From Manihot esculenta (Eukaryota > Streptophyta > Magnoliopsida > Malpighiales > Euphorbiaceae), in the NCBI RefSeq assembly GCF_001659605.2, contig NC_035172.2, positions 31,547,342-31,611,341 of the forward strand: a stretch of DNA of 64,000 bases. Direction: 5' to 3'. Shown one piece after another: positions 44,549 to 56,202 of the stretch (its first letter is position 1; every line of letters starts with the position of its first letter). The position numbers were made by a program, and so were the translations under genes. The notes below the pieces were generated by a model. The model made no database searches. It worked only from the letters and a program-made list of their open reading frames with translations, and was not told the DNA's origin.

Positions 44549-46823
44549 TGTAACGACCCGAAAATCGGACCGCTACCGGCGCTAGGATCCAGGTCGACTT
44601 AAGGCCGCCGGGACCCGTAGCAAGCCTGACATGCAAGCTATAAACCTGTTTAATCCCATACATGATCAACAACATACATAAAAATTAAAACTTTTCTTTC
44701 ATTCATACACCAAACTCAACCTGTGCATGCACTGTACATAATCATAATCATAATCATGACCCCTCTGTGGAATCTCATCAATGCCCCAATGGGCAAAACA
44801 ACATATGTTGAGTTGGTTTACATAAACATCATAAAACATCTAAGATCATGTATTAAAGGGATAGCAACATTCTATGGTCAAGCACACCTCTATCATCCAT
44901 AAGCCTCATTACATTACATGTCTAAACTGTACTTTTACATAACATCAAATACATTTATTATGTCCACACTATCTATTACATAAACAAGACTTCAATACTC
45001 TTGCTGACCTCCTGGTCTACCCTGTACCTGCAAACCTGGGGGATTAGGGAGAGGGGTGAGCTACTAGAGCCCAGTGAGCAGAATAATAAAACATTTAAAA
45101 CATATGATAACATGGAATGCATCACATCACAGCTAATCACATCAAGGATGAACTTGTCACCAATAGCCCTCTACATAGTCCAACTGTGCCAGAACGTAGA
45201 ATGGGTCCTGGTCTTTCTCTTACATAACATAGCATAACATAACAGTCCAACTGTGCCAGAACGTAGAATGGGTCCTGGTCTTCCTCTTACATAGTGCCAG
45301 CGAACGTAGAATGGGTCCCACTGGTCTTACATTCTGTACCGTACATATCACATCGTCACATCATAGATCGAGGGCTATGGATCATCCAACGTTCATCCAC
45401 ATCAATCAACAATAAAGTATGCAATGCAACATATTCGTGAATTCTAATGCAAACAACCTAGTACATCTCATGGCATTCATGATGCGTGAATCATGCTAAA
45501 ATATCCATTATTTGCTTTAAAACGTAATGAATTATTCCACTCACCTCTGGATAGCTCTGACCAGACACTGGGGCAGCTGACTCACTGCTGGGGTCCTCGG
45601 TTCCTTGGGTCCGAACCTACACAGGTGGACTCAAATGAGGGACCAAACAAACATGAACATAACTCTAAACTACTCCCTAAAAACCCCCTTAAAACATCAT
45701 GAAACAATCATAGAAAAACATGCAAAGGAAGGCTGGACAGGGCACTTTCGGCGGTAGGTTCGGCGGCCGAAAGTCCCTCCAGAGCCGAAAGTCAGGCAGG
45801 TTCGGCGGCACCTTCGGCGGCCGAAACACCTAGACAGAGACGAAACTCATGCATGTTCGGCGGCACTTTCGGCGGCCGAAACTCCCAGACAGGGGTGAAA
45901 GTCCTCTTTCGGGGGCAGGCTTCGGCGGCCGAAAGTCCTTCGGCTGCCGAACTTGGTTTCTGCCAAAGGGCAGAAACTTGGTTCCTCATGCACATTTTCC
46001 TCTCAAACTTTTCAAACATACATATACCTATTCTACAACATTCCCAAACAAACACAAACAAGCATACAAGCTCGTAGGGGCTTCAAACCATCAAAAACCC
46101 CAACTACAACACATCAAACAACTCACATTATTCATAAACACATATAAAACCCATAAACCTAACCATGAGCTAAACATGCATTCTACCCCATAGATCTACT
46201 TAAAACTTACTTAAAACATGCCATAAGCTCAAGATCGGCCCTTACCTCTTGAAGATCGAGAGGAGAACGACCCTAGCTCAAAAAATGGGAGAGAGAGAGT
46301 TCCTTGAACCTCCAAGCTCCAAAACTTGCTCAAATGCTCAAAATCTTCAAAACAAGGGTAAAACTAATGAAAATCGAGAAAGATTTGAAGGAAAGAACTC
46401 AAAACCAGCGAGGGATGGCGGAGAGCTCACCTTGGCTGAAAATGGGGAGAAAACTCGCCCGTTTTCGGCTAAGGGACCCCTTTATAGGTGGCTGGCCAGG
46501 CCACGTTCGGGAGCCGAAAGTGCCTCCGCATGCATGCCATGTTCTGCGGCCGAACCTGGACTTCCCTCACTTATGCTTTCGGGGGCCTAAGGCACACCCG
46601 AAACGCATGCATGTTCGGCGGCCGAACTTGAGGTTCGGCGGCGGAACCTGAGTTTTCCTCCAAGGTTGTTTTCATGCAAAAACTCATTTCCTTTTTACTT
46701 AAAACTATGAAATACATTAAAACATTTTATGAAAACATGTTTCTACCCTACTAGAGGCTTCCGACATCCGAGATTCCACCGGATGGTAGGAATTTCGATA
46801 CCGGAGTCTAGCCGGGTATTACA
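44549..46823 (-). repeat. Element H 3' LTR
   Basis: 2275 bp. Palindrome clusters near 45745-45955 and 46500-46640; hairpin units near 45187-45335 with arms CCAG/CTGG. It is about 50 bp shorter than the 5' copy, through losses inside both palindrome clusters (for example near 45935 and 46545). Confidence 0.95.
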
Positions 46824-46840
46824 TTCTCCCCCCCTTAAGA
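46824..46840 (-). other. Polypurine tract of element H
   Basis: On the minus strand the sequence CTTAAGG followed by a G-run and AGAA abuts the 3' LTR. Confidence 0.9.
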
Positions 46841-46929
46841 ACATTCGTCCCCGAATGTTCACCAACTAACACACAGCATGGCATAAACAAAACATACATA
46901 TAAGTACATGGACTCACAAAGAACTAACC

Positions 46930-48927
46930 TTAGAAAAGATATGGGTATTGCTGGAGCATGGACTCCCGTGTCTCCCAAGTGCATTCTTCCAAATTGTGGT
47001 GGTTCCACAGGAATTTCACCATTGGGATTTCCTTGTTTCTCAGCTTTCTGATCTGGGTGTCTATGATCCGTACTGGTTGTTCAACATAAGTGAGATCCTC
47101 TTGGATCTCCACATTAGGCTCACTAAGAACCTTGCCCGGATCTAACACAAATTTCCTCAACATGGAAACATGGAAAACCGGATGGATTCTCTCCATAGAA
47201 GCAGGTAAATCTAGCTTGTACGACACATTCTCAATCTTTTGCAAGATTTCAAAGGGTCCGATGTATCGTGAGGCTAGTTTACCTTTCTTTTCCAAGCGAA
47301 CCAGTCCTTTCATAGGAGACACTTTGAGCAATACCAGATCCCCCTCCTGAAACTCTACCTGTCTTCTACGGATGTCTGCATAACTCTTCTGTCTGCTTGC
47401 AGCAATCTTGATCCTTTCTCTAATTATGGGTACTACCCTGCTGGTAATCTCTACTAGCTCAGGCCCTGCCATGGCCTTTTCTCCAACTTCTTCCCAGCAA
47501 ATAGGTGATCTGCACTTCCTCCCGTACAAAGTTTCATATGGAGCCATCCCGATGCTAGCATGATGGCTGTTATTGTAGGCAAACTCCACCAAAGGTAGAT
47601 GTTGCCTCCAAGAACCGCCAAAGTCCAGCACACACATCCTGAGCATATCCTCTATGGTCTGGATGGTCCTTTCTGATTGTCCGTCCGTCTGTGGATGGAA
47701 AGCAGTGCTAAAATCCAACCTGGTACCCATGGCATTCTGCAGACTCCGCTAAAATCTGGAGGTGAACTAGGGCCCTCTATCGGACACTATCGAAACGGGA
47801 ACCCCATGCAGCCTGACGATCTCATCGACATACACCTTCGCCAACTTGTCCACAGAATAGCCACTCCTGACAGGGATGAAGTGAGCAGATTTGGTGAGTC
47901 TGTCCACAATCACCCAAATGGAGTCCAATCTGTTGGACGCCGCCGGTAGCCCCACTACGAAGTCCATAGCTATATTTTCCCATTTCCACTCTGGAATAGG
48001 TAGCGGGTTAAGCATTCCAGCCGGCTTCTGATGTTCCAGCTTCACCCTCTGACACACTTCGCAGGCTGACACAAACTGTGCCACTTCTTTCTTCATAGCT
48101 GGCCACCAATAAACCTTCTTCAGATCTTGATACATCTTGGTGGCTCCGGGGTGAACGCTGTATCTTGCATTATGAGCCTCTCTCATAATGTCTCCTTTTA
48201 GCCCTATGTCATCTGGTACACATAGTCTACTCCCATAGTGGAGGATCCCTTTGCTGTCGAATCTGAACTCACTATCTTTGCCTGACTGGACAGTCCTGGC
48301 AATCTTCACTAACTCTGGGTCCTCATGCTATTTCTGAGCCACCTGCTCCAGAAACACGGGTGCCACTCTCATCTGGGCTACCAAAGCACCTGTACCAGAC
48401 AACTCCAACTGTAGACCTCCCTCAATGAGCTTGTAAAACTCCTTCACCACTGGCCTCCTCTCTGCCGATATGTGGGATAAACTGCCGAGTGATTTTCGGC
48501 TTAAGGCGTCTGCCACAACATTCGCCTTACCCGGATGGTACTGAATCTTGCAATCATAGTCACTCAGCAGCTCCACCCTTCTTCTCTGTCTCAAGTTCAA
48601 ATCTCTTTGACTCAGGATGTACTGCAGGCTCTTATGATCTGTAAAGATCTCACATTTAACCCCATAGAGGTAGTGCCTCCACATCTTGAGCGCAAAGATT
48701 ACTGCTGCCATCTCTAGGTCATGTGTGGGGTAATTCAACTCATGCTTCTTCAGCTGTCTAGAAGCATAAACAATCACCCTTTCATTTTGCATTAACACAC
48801 AACCCAAACCCACTCGGGATGCATCACAGAAGACCGTGAAGTCCTCACTGCTAGCTGGCAAAGCTAACACTGGTGCCGATGTTAATCTCTTTTTAAGCTC
48901 TTCAAAACTCTCTTCGCACTGGTCGGT
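46930..48927 (-). pseudogene. Element H RNase H, integrase and chromodomain-like tail, with stops
   Basis: The minus-strand open pieces 48870-48328, 48309-47767 and 47730-46930 lie in one continuous frame broken by single stops. They hold RNase H ([22 protein letters not shown]), the integrase zinc region ([23 protein letters not shown]), core ([20 protein letters not shown] then stop, [10 protein letters not shown]), and the tail [16 protein letters not shown] to QYPYLF. Stops fall at the KFVWTDQ tryptophan, QKQHED glutamine, RGPQF glutamine and RFWRS tryptophan, all explainable as single C to T or G to A changes. No large deletion is present. Confidence 0.92.
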
Positions 48928-50541
48928 CTACACAAACTTCTGATTCTTCCTGGTTAGTCTGGTCAGAGGAGCTGCAATCTTTGAGAAGTCCTGAACGAAC
49001 CTCCTGTAGTAACCTGCCAAACCCAAGAAACTTCTAATCTCTGTCACTGAAGTGGATCTAGGCCAGTTAGCCACAACTTTTATCTTCTTGGGGTCCACCT
49101 CTATTCCATTTTCTGACACTACATGCCCCAAGAATGAAATGCTCCTCAGCCAGAACTCACACTTAGAGAACTTGGCATACAAGCCATGTTCCCTCAAGGT
49201 CTGCAGAACCAACCTCAGATGATGGGCATGCTCCTCTGCATTCCTGGAATACACTAAGATATCATCTATGAAGACAATAACAAAGTGATCCAGGTATTGG
49301 CTAAACACTCTGTTCATGAGATCCATGAATGCTGCAGGGGCGTTGGTTAACCCGAACGGCATCACAAGGAACTCAAAATGCCCATATCTGGTCCTGAAAG
49401 CTGTCTTTGGCACATCTTCATCCCTTATCCTTAGCTGATGGTACCCCGATCTCAGATCTATTTTGGAGAAACAATCCGCTCCTGCTAGCTGGTCGAATAG
49501 ATCATCGATCCTTGGCAGAGGGTACCTGTTCTTGGTAGTGACTTTGTTCAACTGCCTGTAGTCGATACAAAGTCTGAGGGATCCATCCTTCTTTCTCACA
49601 AACAAGACTGGAGCACCCCAAGGTAAGGTACTCGGTCGGATGAAGCCCTTTTCTACCAGTTCTTGTAACTGCTCTTTCAACTCCTTAAACTCAGCTGGGG
49701 CCATCCTGTAGGGAGGGATAGAGATCGGTCTAGTTCCAGGCATCAACTCTATCTCAAACTCTATCTCCCTAGCAGGTGGTAAACTTGGAAGCTCGTCTGG
49801 AAAAACGTCCTGAAATTCTCTGACAACTGGCACCGAGGCTGGCTCCCTGACCTGATTATCTAGCTCTCTCACATGAGCCAAATACCCCTGACATCCCTTC
49901 CTAAGCAACCTACGAGCCTGAAGAGCTGATATCAGACCTCTAGGTGTACCCCTCTTGTCTCCTCTGAAGACGACCTCTGACCCGTTCTGATCTCTGAACC
50001 TGACTACCTTGTCTCTGCAGTCCAAGGTAGCACCATGGGTAGATAGCCAATCCATCCCTAGAATGACGTCAAAGTCTGTCAAATCTAGAACCATAAGGTC
50101 GGCGGAGAGGCATCTTCCCTCAATAAAAACTGGACTGTACTGGCAGACTGACTCTGCCACTGACGGGTCACACTTGGGTCCACTGACCCATAGGGTACAC
50201 TCCAACCCAGAGACTATCAGACCCAACCTCTCAACGGCTCTCGGAGCAATAAAAGAATGAGATGCACCCGGGTCCATTAATGCATACACATCAGAACACC
50301 CAATGACGAGATTACCTGACACCACGGTGTTGGATGTGTTAGCCTCCTGCTGAGTCATGGTGAAGATCCTGGCTGGAGCTGATGGACCTTCACCTCGGGA
50401 ACCAGAAGAAGAGGCTGCCCCTCTTCCTCTACCTCTGCCACTGCCCTGAGTTATGGCTGGAGCTGCTGGCTGTGCCACACTACCAGAAGCTGTTTGCTGG
50501 GGCTGGCCCATAAAAGGTGCTCTAGGACACTCCCGAGCCAT
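48928..50541 (-). pseudogene. Element H knuckle end, protease and RT
   Basis: A 537-residue minus-strand frame. It holds the last part of the knuckle (MARECP), the Gly/Arg-rich linker, protease [33 protein letters not shown], and RT with [31 protein letters not shown] and the catalytic FIDDILVYS, ending at a stop in KFVWTDQ. The first methionine is internal; upstream the gene is cut by the frameshift near 50600. This is the longest intact stretch of H. Confidence 0.92.
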
Positions 50542-51908
50542 GTGTCCCTCCTGTCCACATCTGAAACATGTATTAGTCCCAGCTCAACACACTCCCTTTG
50601 TGGCCTCCCACACCTTTGGCATTCTGTACCGTCTGAGCCTGAGCTCGAGCCATCGCCAAATCCCAGACCGGATTTCAACTTACTCCAAAACTTGTTCTTA
50701 TTCGGCTTCTTGGTGGTGTTATTCCACCTTTTGCTACCTGAGCTCTGAGAAGAGAGACCTGGCCCTCCTTTGCCTGGGGTTTTAACCCCTGAAGACTGGG
50801 TCACTGACTGCTTCACTGACCCCTCAACTATAGCACTCGCCTCCATCCTTCGAGCCATATCCACCACAGTGTGGAAACTTTCCCTCTCAACTGACTGAAT
50901 CAAAGAGGAGTACCTAGAATGCAGTTTCATAACATATCTCTTGGCTTTCTTCGAATCTGTATCTAGAGCTTGCCCTGAAAAAGGCAATAGCTCCAAGAAC
51001 TTATCTGTGAACTCCTCTACACTCATGTGTTCTGCCTGCCTCAGCTGCTCAAACTCAATCATCTTCAGTTCTCTGGAACTGTCTGGAAAAGCCCATCCAG
51101 TGAACTCATTTGCAAATTCCTCCCATGTCATACCGTCTAGTCTCGGGTCCACATAACACTTGAACCATTCCCGTGCCTTCTTGCACTTTAAGGTGAACCC
51201 TGCCATCTAAATGGCCCTGCTGTCATCTGCTCCTAGCTCATCAGTTATCGTCTTCACTACTCTCAGGTACTCAAAGGGATCATCCCCTGACTTGTATTTG
51301 GGAGCATCCAGCTTAAGGTAATCTGTCATCTTCACTTTGCCCCCACCGGCTGAGCTAGGTCTAGGAGGTTGAGTAACTGGGGCTGCTAGTTCTGTAGGTG
51401 GTGGAGGTGGGGGTGCAGCATTTGCCGAGGTGGGGTTTGCCGGGTTAGGATAGAAGGGTGAGGGTGGATAAGCTGGGTATTGTGTGTAAGGTGGATAGAA
51501 AGGTGGATAGGGCATGTAGGTAGGGTAGGGGTTAAAGCTGAAATAATCCGATGTGCCTCCCATCGGATACCCTGAACCCTGCGGGAAGGGTGGATAATGG
51601 GGTGGAAAACCATACCCCGAGGCCTGAGCACTTCCCTGTGACTCTCCTGTCCCTTCTTCCGCCATGCTGACATCCAGATTCCCATCCCTCCTCTGATCCT
51701 CTTCCATAACCTCCCTCACATCTGAAGAACTTCCTCCTCTATCTGTCCCCCTTCTGCTAGCATCAAAAGACCTTCTAGGGTCCCTTGACACTCTTTCTCT
51801 GTTTGATCTACATGACATTGCCCTAGGCAATGTAGGAGAACGGGCGCTCGTGCCCTCATCCTCAGGTGGTACTCCAGTCAATCTTGCAGATCGACGGGTT
51901 CCTCTCAT
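50542..51908 (-). pseudogene. Element H gag, with one stop and a frameshift
   Basis: Starts at ATG 51906-51908 ([19 protein letters not shown]). Pro/Tyr-rich linker, KMTDYLKLDAPKYKSGDDPFEYL, then a TAG at 51207-51209 within RAI-MAGF, after which [18 protein letters not shown] and [20 protein letters not shown] continue in frame. After CQRCGRPQ a 1-base loss shifts the frame and a TGA follows before the knuckle (CFRCGQEGH in the other frame). On the minus strand TTTTTCAG stands just before the start, as in A and I. Confidence 0.9.
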
Positions 51909-52163
51909 CCTGTTTTCTGAAAAATAGTACACATCACACAAACATTAGCATCATATGGTTCATGTGGAAACACATGAACCCACATCACATATATATCATT
52001 CATATCATAGCATCAATGCACATGTATATAATCATGGCATTTCACATCATCAGACAAGACAGGACTCAACATCCTATCCTAGTGGACATGATCTTTCCTA
52101 TTGTACTTGACCTTCTAGAACATCTATGAGCCCGACACTCTAGGTCCGATCCTATGAACCTAG

Positions 52164-52176
52164 GGCTCTGATACCA
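52164..52176 (-). other. Primer-binding site of element H
   Basis: TGGTATCAGAGCC on the minus strand, three bases from the 5' LTR. Confidence 0.92.
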
Positions 52177-52179
52177 TTC

Positions 52180-54506
52180 TGTAACAACCTGAAAATCGGA
52201 CCGCTACCGGCGCTAGGATCCAGGTCGGCTTAAGGCCGCCGGGACCCGTAGCAAGCCTGACATGCAAGCTGTAAACCTGTTTAATCCCATACATGATCAA
52301 CAACATACATAAAAATTAAAACTTTTCTTTCATTCATACACCAAACTCAACCTGTGCATGCACTGTACATAATCATAATCATAATCATGACCCCTCTATG
52401 GAATCTCATCAATGCCCCAATGGGCAAAACAACATATGTTGAGTTGGTTTACATAAACATCATAAAACATCTAAGATCATGTATTAAAGGGATAGCAACA
52501 TTCTATGGTCAAGCACACCTCTATCATCCATAAGCCTCATTACATTACATGTCTAAACTGTACTTTTACATAACATCAAATACATTTATCATGTCCACAC
52601 TATCTATTACATAAACAAGACTTCAATACTCTTGCTGACCTCCTGGTCTACCCTGTACCTGCAAACCTGGGGGATTAGGGAGAGGGGTGAGCTACTAGAG
52701 CCCAGTGAGCAGAATAATAAAACATTTAAAACATATGATAACATGGAATGCATCACATCACAGCTAATCACATCAAGGATGAACTTGTCACTAATAGCCC
52801 TCTACATAGTCCAACTGTGCCAGAACGTAGAATGGGTCCTGGTCTTTCTCTTACATAACATAGCATAACATAACAGTCCAACTGTGCCAGAACGTAGAAT
52901 GGGTCCTGGTCTTCCTCTTACATAGTGCCAGCGAACGTAGAATGGGTACCACTGGTCTTACATTCCGTACCGTACATATCACATCGTCACATCATAGATC
53001 GAGGGCTATGGATCATCTAACGTTCATCCACATCAATGAACAATAAAGTATGCAATGCAACATATTCGTGAATTCTAATGCAAACAACCTAGTACATCTC
53101 ATGGCATTCATGATGCGTGAATCATGCTAAAATGTCCATTATTTGCTTTAAAACGTAATGAGTTATTCCACTCACCTCTGGATAGCTCTGACCAAACACT
53201 GGGGCAGCTGACTCACTACTGGGGTCCTCGGTTCCTCGGGTCCGAACCTACACAGGTGGACTCAAATGAGGGACCAAACAAACATGAACATAACTCTAAA
53301 CTACTCCCCAAAAACCCCCTAAAACATCATGAAACAATCATAGAAAAATATGCAAAGGAAGGCTGGACAGGGCACTTTCGGCGGCAGGTTCGGCGGCCGA
53401 AAGTCCCTCTAGAGCTGAAAGTCAGGCAGGTTCGGCGGCACCTTCGGCGGCCGAAACTCCCAGACAGAGACGAAACTCATGCATGTTCGGCGGCACTTTC
53501 GGCGGCCGAAACTCCCAGACAGAGGCGAAAGTCCTCTTTCGGGGGCAGGCTTCGGCAGCCGAAAGGCTTGCCTCCCAGGCAGGTTCGGCGGCCGAAAGTT
53601 CTTCGGCTGCCGAACCTGGTTTCTGCCAAAGGGCAGAAACTTGGTTCCTCATGCACATTTTCCTCTCAAACTTTTCAAACATGCATATACCTATTCTACA
53701 ACATTCCCAAACAAACACAAACAAGCATACAAGCTCCTAGGGGCTTCAAACCATCAAAAACCCCAACTACAACACATCAAACAACTCACATTATTCATAA
53801 ACACATATAAAACCCATAAACCTAACCATGAGCTAAACATGCATTCTACCCCATAGATCTACTTAAAACTTACTTAAAACATGCCATAAGCTCAAGATCG
53901 GCCCTTACCTCTTGAAGATCGAGAGAAGAATGACCTTAGCTCGGAAAATGGGAGAGAGAGAGTTCCTTGAACCTCCAAGCTCCAAAACTTGCTCAAATGC
54001 TCAAAATCTTCAAAACAAGGGTAAAACTAATGAAAATCAAGAAAGATTTGAAGGAAAGAACTCAAAACCTGCGAGGGATAGCGGAGAGCTCACCTTGGCC
54101 GAAAATGGGGAGAAAACTCGCCCGTTTTCGGCTAAGGGACCCCTTTATAGGTGGCTGGCCAGGCCACGTTCGGGAGCCGAAAGTGCCTCCGCATGCATGC
54201 CATGTTCGGCGGCCGAACATGAGGTTCGGCGGCCGAACCTGGACTTCCCTCACTTATGCTTTCGGGGGCCTAAGGCACACCCGAAGCGCATGCATGTTCG
54301 GCGGCCGAACTTGAGGTTCAGCGGCCGAACCTGAGTTTTCCTCCAAGGTTGTTTTCATGGAAAAACTCATTTCCTTTTTACTTAAAACCATGAAATACAT
54401 TAAAACATTTTATGAAAACATGTTTCTACCCTACTAGAGGCTTCCGACATCCGAGATTCCACCGGACGGTAGGAATTCCGATACCGGAGTCTAGCCGGGT
54501 ATTACA
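52180..54506 (-). repeat. Element H 5' LTR
   Basis: 2327 bp. About ten full TTCGGCNGCCGAA palindromes in two clusters (53380-53625 and 54165-54335), the second flanking the minus-strand TATA (TATAAA at 54144-54149). Hairpin units at about 52813-52960. Its inner end reads TGTAACAACCTG, with a CpG lost relative to TGTAACGACCCG. Confidence 0.95.
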
Positions 54507-54511
54507 ACCTC

Positions 54512-55253
54512 ACCCTGGAGTGTTCCAGTGTTGTGGTGGGAAACGGAGGATGGATTCTTGAGATTTTGTGATGACTGTAAGCAGTTGACCAAGGTCACTA
54601 CCAAGGGCAGGTATTCCCATGCAGGATTGATGATCTATTGGGACAGCTAGTAGGAGCTGTTTGTTTTCCAAGCTAGATCTGAAATCCGAGTACTACCTGT
54701 GAGAGTTAGAATTACTTTTGAGTTAGCAGTGAGAAGAAGCCAGTTAGTAAAGATGAAGAGAAAAGAGTAAGGATCAGAGTAGCGCTTTGGAAGCGTGTTG
54801 AGTTTCAGGAGAAGGTTGGGTATTGCTAAGGTGTCTCTTTGGGAAGGGTGATTCTTTATGGAGAAAGTCCATTTGGAATTTCGGGTTCCTGTGTTATGGA
54901 AGTTCGTGTCAGATCCAAGTAGGGTTCTTAAAGAACCAGAGGTGGAGATCTCAAGGGATCTCACCTATATTGAGTAGCTAGTGCGGATCATGGACACATA
55001 AGTCAAGAAGTTGAGGAACAAGGAATCCTGATGGTGTAAGTCCTTTGGAATCACCACAGTATGGAAAGGTGTGTTTGGAAGACCCGAGAGTTCTTACTCC
55101 AGTAGTACCCGTGTGTCTCTCTTTTAGGAGAGAGGTTTTTAGGTTTTGCTTGCTTGGTTGCTTGCTTGTTTATGTATGCTTGATGCCATGTTTTGAGATT
55201 GCCTGTTTGTTTGTTGAACATTCGGGGACGAATGTTCTTAAAGGGGGGAAGAA
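54512..55253 (+). pseudogene. Element G pol remnant (RT scrap joined to integrase tail)
   Basis: After the duplicated ACCTC, similarity continues with the RT segment (SPWG, then a decayed DYRQL-KVTTK, RIDDL, GYH region) to about 54700. It then jumps to the integrase C-terminus (VEFQE, KVSPMK-like, KFVSDPS, VEIxxDLTYIE, a decayed chromodomain-like tail). About 2.2 kb covering most of RT, RNase H and integrase is missing. Stops and frameshifts are frequent. The purine tract CTTAAAGGGGGGAAGAA ends at 55253. Confidence 0.85.
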
Positions 55254-56202
55254 TGTAATACCCGGCTAGATTTCGGCATCGGAATCCCTACCTTCCGGCG
55301 GAATCTCCGTTGGAATCGGGAATTTTGAAGATGCCAGAGGCTTCTAGAGGGGTAAAATGTGTTTTCTAAAATGTTTTTACTGATTTCATGGTTTTAAATG
55401 GAAAAAGAATTGAGTTTTTAAAAGAAAAGACCAAGGAGGCATTTGCCAGGTTCGGCCGCCGAAAGTGAAGTTCGGCCGCCGAACATGGAAAGGTTTTGGG
55501 AGCACTTTTGGCCTCCGAAAACTTTGTTTGAATGAACCAAGGTTCGGCCGCCGAACCTCAAGTTCGGCCGCCGAACATTCATGAGTTTAGGGGGCACGTT
55601 AGGCTGCCGAAGGTCTTTGACCAGGCCGCCTATAAAGAGCCCTCAGATCGGAAATGGACGAGTTTTCTCCCCATTCTCGAGCTTAGGTGAGTTTTTGTCC
55701 TCCCTTGGCCATTTTCACGTTTTTCTTCATTTCCTTCATATTTTTATGAGTTTCATGGTTGTTTTGAAGAGTTTTCAAGCTTAGATCTAAGTTTTGGGAG
55801 CTTGGAGACCCAAGGAGTAGTTTCCTCCCATCTCCAAGTTAGGGATCACACCAACCCTCGAGCTCTAAGAGGTAAGTGTAGATCTTTGCTTTCCTTTATG
55901 TTTTGATGAAGTTTTAAGAGGTTTTAATGGTTGAGTATGGGTAGATATGCATGTTTAGGTTTATGTGGGTTTTATGCCCAATGTATGTTATGTGATGTTA
56001 TGTTGCATACAGGTCAAGCTCAGTATTTACATCAGATGTTTCAGTTTTTATGTTTAAGTTTTAATCATGTATGGGATTTGACCAGGTGATAGGATGTATG
56101 TTTGGCTTGCTACGGGTCCCGGCGGCCTTAAGCCGATCTGGATCCTAGCGCCGGTGGCGGTTCAGGCCGTTACAGAGGGGTATCGGTTTCCGGGCTGTTA
56201 CA
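55254..56202 (+). repeat. Element G 3' LTR, short form
   Basis: 949 bp, same internal deletion as the 5' copy. It keeps a palindrome pair at about 55540-55580 that the 5' copy lacks. TATAAAG lies near 55631. Confidence 0.92.

Larger units (their letters stand above)
44549..54506 (-). mobile_element. Element H: full-length chromovirus inside the RT of G
   Basis: 9958 bp, minus strand, LTRs at 44549-46823 (3') and 52180-54506 (5'), perfect ACCTC duplications at 44544-44548 and 54507-54511. The A/I LTR subfamily. Gag-pol is complete in length but carries one frameshift and about six stops. It lies in the RT remnant of G, which lies in the LTR of C, making it a third-level insertion. Confidence 0.96.
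41802..56202 (+). mobile_element. Element G: deleted, non-autonomous chromovirus in the 5' LTR of C
   Basis: LTRs at 41802-42730 (929 bp) and 55254-56202 (949 bp). Without element H it is only about 4.4 kb. Duplication is AAAAC at 41797-41801 and at 56204-56208, the right side having one extra A. Both LTRs lack the same roughly 1.6 kb present in solo LTR D, so the shortened form existed before this copy inserted. Gag lacks its capsid region and pol is reduced to scraps. It carries a good primer site and purine tract, so it could have moved using proteins from relatives. Confidence 0.9.
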
